Positions 1-6,708 of a DNA stretch of 10,965 nucleotides are shown in pieces. Every line of letters begins with the position of its first letter. The first letter of the stretch is position 1. Below the pieces are notes generated by a model that did no database searches, had not been told where the DNA came from, and saw only the letters and a program-made list of their open reading frames with translations. Source of the stretch: Bacteroidota bacterium (lineage in GTDB: Bacteria; Bacteroidota; Bacteroidia; Chitinophagales; Chitinophagaceae); the NCBI GenBank assembly GCA_005883855.1, contig VBAU01000174.1, forward strand, positions 1-10,965, given 5' to 3'. A program made the position numbers and the translations under genes.

Positions 1-1243
1 AATTAGTGTAGATAAGCTGTTTTACATAAAGTTCAGGGCGAAGGTTGTGGATCATCGAATCCGGATTATACTTTCCCTTTTCGTCGAAATAATAGGGGTC
101 ATGCGGGATCACGAGGTGGGTATAAACAAATTTTGGTCCACCGTCTTTCTCTTTAATCGCCGACTCTAATTTTTGCAGGTTACCCGTTATATAGCGTTGA
201 ATGCTCGTCGTTCTACTTAATTCAAATTGGGCGTTGGCCTTTGCTGTAGTCCAGAATGGGATAAAGGTTGCGATCTTCCATCCAATATCTCTATTAACCC
301 GGCCGGCAAAAGTTTGAAGATGAATCAAATTGTCTCTAAACCTGGCGTGCTGTTCAGAATTGTAAACCGGGTAATTTCTTAAATTGAATATGGAGTAATT
401 TCGGATATCATAACCCTCCTTCTCAAGTAGCACGGGCAGCTCGCTGCTATAAAGCGTGCTTAAGGCTTGTACTATGAGTTTCCCGTCCACCTCCTTTACT
501 TTCAGATCAGGCCGTAAATAGTTCAGGTTAAAAGTGGAGGCTATTGATAGCGGAGTTAACCCATAATTACTTTTTGAATCCTTTGAAAGGAAAAAGCCCT
601 CTTTCTCCAAAAACGAATCAACCGCGCTGTTGTCAAAACCAAAATTTCTTTTAAGACACTTGGAGCTTGAATAGCCATCAAACACGATAAAATAAATGTC
701 AGGCTTGGAACAGGCGTCACACGGCTGGTATTGCTTCGATAGTTTCTTAGAGCTATCGCCGAATTCATTTTTCAGTTCGTAATGGTTAATTGAATAATTA
801 CACCATAGGATTAATTCCATGCAGGTTATTATGGCAAAAAATACCTGTAGATACTGATTAAACCGGGAAAAATCTCTATTTGGTCGCTTCAGGAAATAGC
901 CTGTCATAAAAAACAGTAAAATATTTCCTGATAACACGACGGCATAAGAGCTGACCCATGCAGGCAGTGACATGCTTTTCAACTTGTCTTGCCCGGCGCC
1001 GAATGAAAAAAACATACACAGTACCAGGGTAGCATAGATAAAAGCCTTTGTTCTTTCCTTGAATAAGTAAAAAGATATAGCCAGTAGAATGAGGCACACC
1101 ACGAGGTACAGGCTCAAGTATTTGATAAAAAGATTGAAGGGGATTAGGCCAAAATTTTCGTTGACATCATGTAGAAGAAAAAAGAGCACAGCAAGAAAGC
1201 TGTGTGGGACAATCAAAAATATCTTGTTTATCGCTTTTGTCAT
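1..1243 (-). CDS. Membrane-anchored sulfatase/LTA-synthase-like enzyme (alkaline phosphatase superfamily), 3' end outside window
   Basis: An open frame of 414 codons runs from ATG at 1243 to the left edge with no stop, so the C-terminus is missing. The N-terminus has about five hydrophobic segments (roughly residues 8-24, 38-61, 66-84, 97-118, 131-152). A presumably extracytoplasmic domain follows. It opens with KPDIYFIVFDGYSS (180-193), where D189 is the expected first metal ligand, then SNYGLTPLSIAS, where T230 is the likely nucleophile. VIPHDPY (378-384) supplies a later metal-site His/Asp pair. This order is typical of the alkaline phosphatase superfamily, which includes sulfatases and the phosphoglycerol and phosphoethanolamine transferases of envelope polymers. 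The substrate cannot be read from the sequence. The start lies only 6 bases past the stop of the methyltransferase gene, so the two are probably co-transcribed. Five membrane segments plus this domain suit a transferase better than a soluble sulfatase, but that is inference. Confidence 0.82.
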   Translation of the reverse strand, partial: MTKAINKIFLIVPHSFLAVLFFLLHDVNENFGLIPFNLFIKYLSLYLVVCLILLAISFYLFKERTKAFIYATLVLCMFFSFGAGQDKLKSMSLPAWVSSYAVVLSGNILLFFMTGYFLKRPNRDFSRFNQYLQVFFAIITCMELILWCNYSINHYELKNEFGDSSKKLSKQYQPCDACSKPDIYFIVFDGYSSSKCLKRNFGFDNSAVDSFLEKEGFFLSKDSKSNYGLTPLSIASTFNLNYLRPDLKVKEVDGKLIVQALSTLYSSELPVLLEKEGYDIRNYSIFNLRNYPVYNSEQHARFRDNLIHLQTFAGRVNRDIGWKIATFIPFWTTAKANAQFELSRTTSIQRYITGNLQKLESAIKEKDGGPKFVYTHLVIPHDPYYFDEKGKYNPDSMIHNLRPELYVKQLIYTN

Positions 1244-1249
1244 TTTTCT

Positions 1250-2626
1250 CTAAGCATTTTTTTTCATCAGATAAAGAATCCTGTATGAGCCAGGGATCGC
1301 TTTTCTGTCGCGAACGCTGAAATTATGGCTAAATGCTTCCAAAAAGTTCTCTTCATTGTAATCATAATAGACGTCTTTTTTTTCTTTCAGCATCAACTGC
1401 ACTTTCTCGTCCTCTTTTGGAATGAACTCGACGATCAGATAATTTGTGATCTTCTGAAAAAGCTCGCTCAGTTGGACGAAAGGAATATTTTTCCCAATGC
1501 TGAGGTGATGGACCAGTGCCAGTGCTAGCGCAACGTCCACTTGAACTCTATCAATAAATGAGGCACGCTCCGCATTATTTAAACCAATCGCGGGCGTTGG
1601 ATTTGCCAGGTCAACAACCAAAGGAAGAATATTCTTCCCGTCGTTTTTTACTCTAATGAAAAGCTTGTTAATAGCCGAATGATCAAAGTCGATTGCGACT
1701 ACCGGTATACTTTTTTCCGCCAACAGGTAGGAGAATTCTCCCGTGTTAGCCCCGAGATCAATAGCGGAGCTAAACTCAATTTTGTTTAGCCATTCGCTAA
1801 CAATTTCTTTCTTCTTTTCAAGATAATCGCCTCTTGCGCTGGCTTCTTCATAATACTGGCTCCACGTAGTCGGCTTGTCTCTCCATTTTTTCTTCTGCAC
1901 GAGTGCGGTCAAGCTGTCCAAAATATGGATCATCTTTTTCTCAGAAAAATTCGTTCGCGTAACAGGTGTGTTAGCTGTCTTCCTCGCTGACCATTTGCTG
2001 TGCAAATGAATATGCAGATAAGTATAAAAGAAAAAAAAGCTTGTCCATGGTAACAATGATTTGGTGATGGTCAAAGGAATACCCTCGGGGTAAGCCTGTA
2101 ACATTGATTGCAACGGTTGTGAACGATGGAACATTAACACCAGCGGAGAAACGAAATTCTCACAAAACTGGCGGTACGCGATCCATGGCTTTGAACTGTC
2201 ATATTTTTCGAAAGAGAGGGTATCAATAAAAATAGGCTTGCCATTCAACCATTGAATATTATAAGGTGTCGCGTCTTTTAGCATTACTCCATACGCGATG
2301 CCTTCTTTCGCAACGTGCAACGTAAGAAGAGCGGCATCCTTCAGCATATCGAAGCTCCATTCGTATGGATAGGAAATGAAGGGAATTCTTTGCGGCTTTA
2401 GCGTTTTATACCAATTATCGGAACCCGATAAATTTTCAGCAACTTCCTCAAACGGGATGAGCCATTTATTGTTTACAAAATGATCGTAGCAACCACTTTT
2501 GATAAAGTGATCAAAATCGTATTTAAAGACTTTGTTTACCTGCCGGTAGAGAACCCCATTTCTTTGAAATACAAACCCCGAAGGATCGCGAAAGGAGGAG
2601 GCAAGTGGCTGGGTGGTCGGCTGCAT
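1250..2626 (-). CDS. Kinase-like / SAM-dependent methyltransferase two-domain protein
   Basis: 458 aa. The C-terminal part is a class I SAM methyltransferase: motif I AIDLGANTGEFS (288-299), post-I VAIDFD (310-315, D313 or D315 for the SAM ribose), an acidic VVDLANP (337-343) and VDVALALALVHHL (363-375). The N-terminal part is not a known methyltransferase region. Residues 116-140 hold D118-ATPY-N123 and then FID135, matching the D-x4-N ... D spacing of the catalytic loop and metal site of protein kinases and aminoglycoside phosphotransferases. I saw no clear P-loop lysine, so activity is uncertain. A hydrophobic stretch (about 191-204, four consecutive Phe) may contact the membrane. The gene starts 11 bases after the micro-protein stop and ends 6 bases before the phosphatase-superfamily gene. 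Relatedness to rhizobial NoeA-type proteins is possible from memory. WbdD, which caps O-antigen chains with methyl phosphate, also joins a methyltransferase to a kinase, though in the opposite order. Confidence 0.75.
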   Translation of the reverse strand: MQPTTQPLASSFRDPSGFVFQRNGVLYRQVNKVFKYDFDHFIKSGCYDHFVNNKWLIPFEEVAENLSGSDNWYKTLKPQRIPFISYPYEWSFDMLKDAALLTLHVAKEGIAYGVMLKDATPYNIQWLNGKPIFIDTLSFEKYDSSKPWIAYRQFCENFVSPLVLMFHRSQPLQSMLQAYPEGIPLTITKSLLPWTSFFFFYTYLHIHLHSKWSARKTANTPVTRTNFSEKKMIHILDSLTALVQKKKWRDKPTTWSQYYEEASARGDYLEKKKEIVSEWLNKIEFSSAIDLGANTGEFSYLLAEKSIPVVAIDFDHSAINKLFIRVKNDGKNILPLVVDLANPTPAIGLNNAERASFIDRVQVDVALALALVHHLSIGKNIPFVQLSELFQKITNYLIVEFIPKEDEKVQLMLKEKKDVYYDYNEENFLEAFSHNFSVRDRKAIPGSYRILYLMKKNA

Positions 2627-2637
2627 GTCCGTTCAAA

Positions 2638-2808
2638 TCAGGGGTTGTTTTTTGGTGACCGCGTGAAAGCAGATTTCACATACCACCAGGCTGTTTTAAA
2701 AAAACGCCCAATGTTCTTAAAGAAAAATGCTATACCCAACACGGCAGCTATAATTACCTGCACCAGATAACTTCCACTGCCGGGATCGATGTACAATAAA
2801 TGAATCAT
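2638..2808 (-). CDS. 56-aa membrane micro-protein with YIDPGSGS motif
   Basis: A short frame from ATG at 2808 to TGA at 2638-2640 encodes 56 residues. It opens with MIHLLYIDPGSGSYL, continues as one hydrophobic helix (about 14-30, VQVIIAAVLGIAFFF) and ends in a basic, aromatic tail (KNIGRFFKTAWWYVKSAF, then TRSPKNNP). The coding evidence is threefold: the coherent N-motif/helix/basic-tail layout, the position 11 bases before the methyltransferase start, and a promoter-like element shortly upstream. Small proteins beginning with IDPG(S/T)GS occur in many bacteria, and my recollection is that they lie near sulfatase-like or polysaccharide genes. I cannot check that here. One transmembrane pass with a positive C-terminal tail predicts a C-terminus in the cytoplasm, possibly as a partner or anchor for the next two products. 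No function is assigned. Confidence 0.72.
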   Translation of the reverse strand: MIHLLYIDPGSGSYLVQVIIAAVLGIAFFFKNIGRFFKTAWWYVKSAFTRSPKNNP

Positions 2809-2837
2809 AGTTAAAATAAAATGCTTTTAAGGACTCC

Positions 2838-2845
2838 CAAAGTTA
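2838..2845 (-). promoter_or_regulatory. Candidate Bacteroidota -7 element for the micro-protein/methyltransferase/phosphatase operon
   Basis: On the minus strand the octamer TAACTTTG fits the Bacteroidota -7 consensus TAnnTTTG. It sits 29 bases before the micro-protein ATG, implying a leader of about 20 bases. I found no TTTG at the usual distance of about 19-21 bases upstream, so the call rests on the -7 element and its position alone. Confidence 0.35.
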
Positions 2846-2951
2846 AAAGAATGCCCTTCGGGAAGTCATCTAGTGCTCAAACAAAGTAAAAGCCAAAAAT
2901 CAAGGGTAATAACGCTCGTGTTAAGAACGCATGCATAACTTTTCGATTTTC

Positions 2952-4064
2952 TTACATATAGCTCAAATTCGTCTTCGGCGTTAAAGCTAACAGGGTTTCG
3001 TACATCAGCTGGATGGTGTCCTCGATGTCATCGCGATGAAGCATCTCCACCGGCGTGTGCATATAACGCAGAGGAATCGAAATGAGGACGGAAGGACATC
3101 CATCATTCGAATATGCAAATGAATCTGTATCCGTTCCCGTGCTTCGGCTAAGCGCGCGCCATTGCAGGGGAATTCTCTTATCTGCGGCTACTTTTTCTAC
3201 GAGTGCAAGGAGCTTGTTGTGCACGGCCGGAGCATAACACATAGAAGGTCCTTTACCGCAACTTACATCACCTTCAATATTTTTGTTAATCATCGGCGTC
3301 GTGGTATCATGCGTCACATCTGTAACAATTGCAATATTAGGCTTGATTCTTCGTGCAATCATCTCCGCGCCACGTAAACCAATTTCTTCCTGCACGGCAT
3401 TCACGACATATAAACCGTAGGGCAACTTCTTATTGTTCTTTTTCAAAATTCTCGCGACTTCGGCTATCATAAAACCGCCAATGCGATTATCAAATGCACG
3501 ACCAATAAAATTATCGTTAGCCAATTCATCAAAACCCTCCTGGTAAGTAACAACGGCTCCGATATGAATGCCTAATTGCTCGACCTCTTTCTTGTTGCGA
3601 GCACCGCAATCGAGCCATAAATTTTCCACTTTTGGTTGAGGATCCTTTTTGTCATCGCCATGCCGCGTGTGAATTGCAGGCCAGCCAAATACCGCCTTCA
3701 CTGGCCCTCTCTTGCCGTGTATCAGCACCCGTTGGGCCGGAGAGATAGCCGGGTCGACTCCCCCGTTACGTTTTAAGTAGATGAAACCCTGGTCGGTGAT
3801 ATAATTCACAAACCAGCTAATCTCGTCGGCATGTGCTTCGATCACCACTTTAAAATCATGCCTCGCATTCACTACACCAACCGCCGTTCCATAAGGATCA
3901 ACGTAGTATTCATCGACGTAAGGTTTTAAATATTGCAACCACAACTTTTGCCCCCAGGTCTCAAAACCAACGGGTGACGCATTATTTATGTATTCACGAA
4001 AAAATTTCATCGAATCATCTGTAAGGATCGACTTTTTCTTTGAAGTGCTCTTTGCTTTTGCCAT
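2952..4064 (-). CDS. M42 family metallo-aminopeptidase
   Basis: 370 aa, a normal length for the M42 (glutamyl/tetrahedral aminopeptidase) family of cytosolic, di-metal enzymes that trim peptides. The conserved elements are present in order. EAHADEISW (76-84) gives H78 and D80. FDNRIGG (191-197) gives bridging D192. VQEEIGLRGA (224-233) gives catalytic E226 and metal ligand E227. VTDVTHDT (247-254) gives D249. RYMHTPVE (333-340) gives H336. The N-terminal 18 or so residues are lysine- and serine-rich and precede the family fold, so M19 could also be the start. However, the ATG at 4064 is the first in the frame and is kept. There is no signal peptide. The stop lies 143 bases before the micro-protein ATG, and I saw no convincing terminator between them. 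Neighbours do not suggest a specialised role, so general peptide turnover is the safest reading. Confidence 0.93.
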   Translation of the reverse strand: MAKAKSTSKKKSILTDDSMKFFREYINNASPVGFETWGQKLWLQYLKPYVDEYYVDPYGTAVGVVNARHDFKVVIEAHADEISWFVNYITDQGFIYLKRNGGVDPAISPAQRVLIHGKRGPVKAVFGWPAIHTRHGDDKKDPQPKVENLWLDCGARNKKEVEQLGIHIGAVVTYQEGFDELANDNFIGRAFDNRIGGFMIAEVARILKKNNKKLPYGLYVVNAVQEEIGLRGAEMIARRIKPNIAIVTDVTHDTTTPMINKNIEGDVSCGKGPSMCYAPAVHNKLLALVEKVAADKRIPLQWRALSRSTGTDTDSFAYSNDGCPSVLISIPLRYMHTPVEMLHRDDIEDTIQLMYETLLALTPKTNLSYM

Positions 4065-4141
4065 CAGTTTTATTTTTTTATGTTACTACCGTTAAACGTT
4101 TCGACCTGAACTTATTTTCACCAGGCTTTTCACGGCGGGGC

Positions 4142-4149
4142 CAAATTTA
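4142..4149 (-). promoter_or_regulatory. Candidate -7 element upstream of the M42 peptidase
   Basis: TAAATTTG on the minus strand matches TAnnTTTG, just after the stop of the UbiA-like gene and 77 bases before the peptidase ATG. A TTG lies 15 bases further upstream, closer than the usual -33/-7 spacing. If real, the peptidase has its own promoter rather than depending on readthrough. Confidence 0.3.
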
Positions 4150-4150
4150 C

Positions 4151-4990
4151 TTAAATGCGAAAGACAACCATCAGTAAAGCGGAAAACATCATCAGTCCAT
4201 CCAGGATTAAATAATATAAATAGTCTGAAAAATTTGTTTTGGAGTAATCATAGATCAGGGCGGCGATAATAGCCGGAATCAATAACAAGGCGATAGTTGG
4301 CGCGGAAAAACCGTAGTATCCGAGCAAAACGGTGCACACCGCGAATACGATGAGCGCCGAAAAGAACAGCATGTTGACGCCTTTCTCGCTAAACCAGGTC
4401 ACCATGCTGCGGATTCCTGCGGCCTGGTCATCGGCCCGGTCCCGAAAGTCGAACATGATGCAGATCGCATAAATAAAAAAGAAGCGACCTATCACGAACA
4501 AAACAATTGGAACTGTAAAGGGCATCCCCGCTATAATTACTGGCAGCACAGTGGTGACGTACATCCATACCAGCGAAAGAAAAACAGTTTTTCCGATGGC
4601 CACTTTTCTGAGAGCTCTGAAATAGGGATGAGGGATTTTTGGAGCAGAATAAAGAAAAGTGATAACGGCTGAAACTAACAGCCAGTACCAGTGCGGCAGT
4701 AAGTAGAAAAAGAAGACAGCACACCCAATCAGACCGATCATAAAAAAAACGAGATGAAAATTTCGATTCTTTTTCAACCAGCCAATCCGCGGCGATGCGA
4801 CCAATGATTCGGACGTAAGGTACCAGTGAAAGCTATAACTGCAAATTGTAGCCGAAAACACAAAACCTAAAAGATATTTGTTGGGTTGGGAGTGCAGTAA
4901 CAGATCATAGGTTTGATTTATCATCAAGATGGCACAGAAAGCGATAAATAAATTACTGTAAACAAAAAACCGGAATATTTTCGAGACCAC
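4151..4990 (-). CDS. UbiA-superfamily integral membrane protein with degenerate first motif
   Basis: 279 aa, nearly all hydrophobic, with about eight or nine membrane segments as in UbiA-type prenyltransferases, which attach polyprenyl chains to aromatic or sugar acceptors. The second Asp-rich motif is clear: MFDFRDRADDQAAGIRSM (179-196), with D181, D184, D187/D188 and the usual following AGI. LYSAPKIP (113-120) matches the conserved cytoplasmic loop (LYS.P..P), and LRKVAIGKT (127-135) the basic stretch after it. The first motif, normally NDxxDxxxD near the end of the second helix, is missing: that position reads CSYSFHWYLTS (50-60). The enzyme may use a different substrate or be inactive. 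The start is uncertain. GTG at 4990 is the only option before an in-frame TAG two codons upstream, and an AGGAG abuts it with no spacing. The gene lies 23 bases after the lipoprotein stop. Confidence 0.75.
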   Translation of the reverse strand: MVSKIFRFFVYSNLFIAFCAILMINQTYDLLLHSQPNKYLLGFVFSATICSYSFHWYLTSESLVASPRIGWLKKNRNFHLVFFMIGLIGCAVFFFYLLPHWYWLLVSAVITFLYSAPKIPHPYFRALRKVAIGKTVFLSLVWMYVTTVLPVIIAGMPFTVPIVLFVIGRFFFIYAICIMFDFRDRADDQAAGIRSMVTWFSEKGVNMLFFSALIVFAVCTVLLGYYGFSAPTIALLLIPAIIAALIYDYSKTNFSDYLYYLILDGLMMFSALLMVVFRI

Positions 4991-5013
4991 CTCCTAGAGT
5001 TTTGGAGAATAAA

Positions 5014-5466
5014 TTATTGCACAGCCGCAATCGATTTTGTTGTTATCGTATCGCTTTGATGATTCTGGCTGTCCCTAAGAGTCAATTTAAAATACATTGT
5101 ATCATTTCTCACGGGGTCCTCATCCAGGAAACTGTAGGGAATGGCTAGCACCATCTCTACCTTGTCGGTCTTTGGATAGGAGGGAACCGTAGCGTGAGCC
5201 GTATCAGCTTTATCATTGTTCACGGGGTCGGGTATGGGAGTGCTATTTGTTCGCACACGTATGTAGGTCAGGTCACCCCCTCCTGCGTCACCTTCCCTGT
5301 CAGTGACTTCAAGAGTAATCTTTAAAATACCGTCCGGAGCATTCACTTCGGTCGAGTTTATATCTTTTACCCGTATAGTCGGCGTGGTTTCAAATTTATC
5401 TTTGTGACAGGCGCACAAAACAACGACCAGCAAGGAGGCAACGATTCCGGCGAAACTGTATTTCAT
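5014..5466 (-). CDS. Small hypothetical lipoprotein
   Basis: 150 aa. A type II signal peptide is evident: basic start MKYS, a hydrophobic core and a lipobox LCAC with the lipidated cysteine at residue 20, followed by HKDK. The mature part (about 21-150) is polar and rich in Thr and Asp. Alternating hydrophobic runs such as ILKITLEVTD, LTYIRVRT, VEMVLAIPYSF and MYFKLTLRDS suggest a beta-sandwich. A short Gly/Asp loop (REGDAGGGD, 57-65) may be a calcium-type turn. I do not recognise a named family; similar single-domain lipoproteins are common in this phylum. It is probably anchored in the outer membrane. It is transcribed away from the LuxE-like gene and precedes the UbiA-like gene by 23 bases, so those two may be co-transcribed. 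No substrate or partner can be named. Confidence 0.78.
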   Translation of the reverse strand: MKYSFAGIVASLLVVVLCACHKDKFETTPTIRVKDINSTEVNAPDGILKITLEVTDREGDAGGGDLTYIRVRTNSTPIPDPVNNDKADTAHATVPSYPKTDKVEMVLAIPYSFLDEDPVRNDTMYFKLTLRDSQNHQSDTITTKSIAAVQ

Positions 5467-5484
5467 CTATCGGTATTTATTGTC

Positions 5485-5492
5485 CAAATTTA
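5485..5492 (-). promoter_or_regulatory. Candidate -7 element for the lipoprotein gene in the divergent intergenic region
   Basis: TAAATTTG on the minus strand matches TAnnTTTG and lies 18 bases before the lipoprotein ATG, in the 50-base gap between the two divergent genes. A TTG is found 15 bases further upstream. The implied leader would be only about 10 bases. No good element for the opposite gene was seen. Confidence 0.33.
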
Positions 5493-5516
5493 AGATTTTT
5501 ACTACTACAATCATGT

Positions 5517-6565
5517 ATGAACGATCAATGGAATGATAATATTTTCAGCGTTGACCAGAGTAATTTTGAACGATTGTCCCTTGAACTTTTTCATTTTCAA
5601 TATTTCAACAATAAACTATACAAAGCCTATACCGATACGTTAAAGATTGACGTGGGCAAGGTAAAATCGGTCTCGGAGATCCCGTTCTTGCCAATTGGAT
5701 TATTCAAGAGCCACCCGGTAAAAACTACAGAGTTTGAACCCCAATTGGTGTTCGAGAGCAGCGGCACAACTCATTCTTCAAACAGCCATCACTTGGTAAA
5801 GGATATCAAATTATACAGGCAAAGTTTTTTGAAGGGGTTTGAGCTGTTTTATGGCTCTCCGCGCAATTGGTGTATTATCGCGTTGCTTCCATCTTACCTC
5901 GAAAGGAAAAATTCATCTCTGGTTTTCATGGTGGACGAATTGATACGTCAAAGCAAGCATTTGCAAAGCGGATTTTATCTGTATGAACACGAAAAGCTTT
6001 ACAAGACGCTAAGACAATTAGAGACGCAAAAACAAAAGACACTTTTTATTGGCGTCAGTTTCGCACTGGTGGATTTCGCTGAACAATATTCCCTGCCTCT
6101 AAAGCATACCGTTATTATAGAGACAGGAGGTATGAAGGGAAGAAAAGAAGATATGGTAAGAGATAGGTTACATCAGCTTTTGAGAGACAGATTTGACGTT
6201 GATACCATTCATTCCGAATACGGCATGACTGAGCTTCTTTCCCAAGCCTACTCGAAAAAGGATGGCATTTTCCAAGCTCCTCCATGGATGAAGGTTTTTA
6301 TAAGGAACGAGGAGGATCCCTTAGACGTTAGCGGCGCAAGCGGCACTTCAGACTGGGGAATAGACTCCGGGGACATTCACCATTCACAATTGACCATTCA
6401 CCAATCGCAACCGGGGCCATCAACATCATTGACCTTGCCAATGTCTATTCTTGCTCATTCATTGCTACGGATGATGCAGGAAAATTGTACGAAGACGGCA
6501 GTTTTGAAGTCCTTGGACGGATAGATAACAGTGATATCCGTGGTTGCAGCCTTATGATGATGTAG
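5517..6565 (+). pseudogene. LuxE-like acyl-protein synthetase, frameshifted by a heptamer repeat
   Basis: This is a member of the LuxE/PaaK-like adenylate-forming group, which activates a fatty acid or aryl acid and passes it to a protein. The N-terminal part has the family layout: IPFLPIGLFKS (55-65), a nucleotide-binding FESSGTTHSS (79-88), IETGGMKGR (201-209) and the adenylation motif HSEYGMTEL (232-240). PPWMKVFIRNEEDPL (255-269) introduces the C-terminal segment. From residue 286 the frame is wrong: it reads DIHHSQLTIHQSQ, then unrelated residues to a TGA at 6522-6524, 335 aa in all. The genuine C-terminus continues in another frame from 6409 to TAG at 6563-6565. It includes NIIDLANVYSCSF, EDGSFEVLGR and NSDIRGC. 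Deleting 6374-6408 exactly restores one frame of 337 aa, reading DSGETGAIN across the joint. The gene is therefore disrupted, phase-switchable or mis-sequenced. No LuxC-type reductase lies next to it. Confidence 0.85.
6374..6408 (+). repeat. Five tandem heptanucleotide units inside the LuxE-like gene
   Basis: Contiguous 7-bp units: CATTCAC at 6374-6380, CATTCAC at 6381-6387, AATTGAC at 6388-6394, CATTCAC at 6395-6401 and the diverged CAATCGC at 6402-6408. The 35-bp total shifts the frame by +2. Similar CATTCAC/AATTGAC arrays are, to my recollection, common in noncoding DNA of some Bacteroidota genomes. Here the array lies between codons that join perfectly without it. Confidence 0.85.
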
Positions 6566-6592
6566 AAAGCGTAAATGATGTTGAAACTGACC

Positions 6593-6623
6593 TTTGCCAG
6601 CTAAACATCAAACCTTATCTTTG
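6593..6623 (+). promoter_or_regulatory. Bacteroidota-type promoter for efp
   Basis: TTTG at 6593-6596 is followed by exactly 19 bases and then TATCTTTG at 6616-6623. This fits the Bacteroidota primary sigma consensus (TTTG at -33, TAnnTTTG at -7). Transcription should begin near 6630, leaving a leader of about 80 bases before the efp ATG. It is the best promoter in the window and may also drive accB and accC by readthrough. Confidence 0.65.
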
Positions 6624-6667
6624 CCCGCCCGTTCGAGAACCGCCGGTAGAGCATGTTTGAGCGGGCA
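6622..6667 (+). repeat. Inverted repeat in the efp leader
   Basis: TGCCCGC (6622-6628) and GCGGGCA (6661-6667) are perfect complements separated by 32 bases. A second small palindrome, GTTCGAGAAC (6631-6640), lies inside. The 5' arm overlaps the end of the -7 element, so the full RNA stem would not form from a start near 6630. It could instead act at the DNA level, or as a weak end for the upstream gene. There is no strong T-tract, only TTTT at 6671-6674. Confidence 0.4.
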
Positions 6668-6708
6668 CAATTTTCTAACCACTAAACCGGTAGCTTCAAC
6701 AATAGCAA

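Noticed and set aside
2480..2770. A plus-strand open frame of 96 codons
   Set aside because: It lies opposite the 5' end of the methyltransferase gene and the micro-protein, has no recognisable motif, and its opposing frames explain the sequence better.
2848..2866. A GC hairpin (CCC-TTC-GGG) before the micro-protein as a terminator of the M42 gene
   Set aside because: The stem is only three or four pairs and has no T-tract on the minus strand.
4428..4724. A minus-strand open frame of 98 codons inside the UbiA-like gene
   Set aside because: It is an alternative frame of a hydrophobic coding region. The UbiA-like frame carries the family motifs and this one none.
5513..5536. ATG at 5513 as a start overlapping the LuxE-like gene
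   Set aside because: It opens a frame that stops after seven codons; the ATG at 5517 leads into the family sequence.
6621..6668. tRNA-like pieces (TTCGA, GGTAGAGCA and a GCCCGC/GCGGGC pair)
   Set aside because: The D-arm-like and T-arm-like pieces are in the wrong order and too close together, no anticodon stem can be drawn, and the stretch overlaps the efp promoter.
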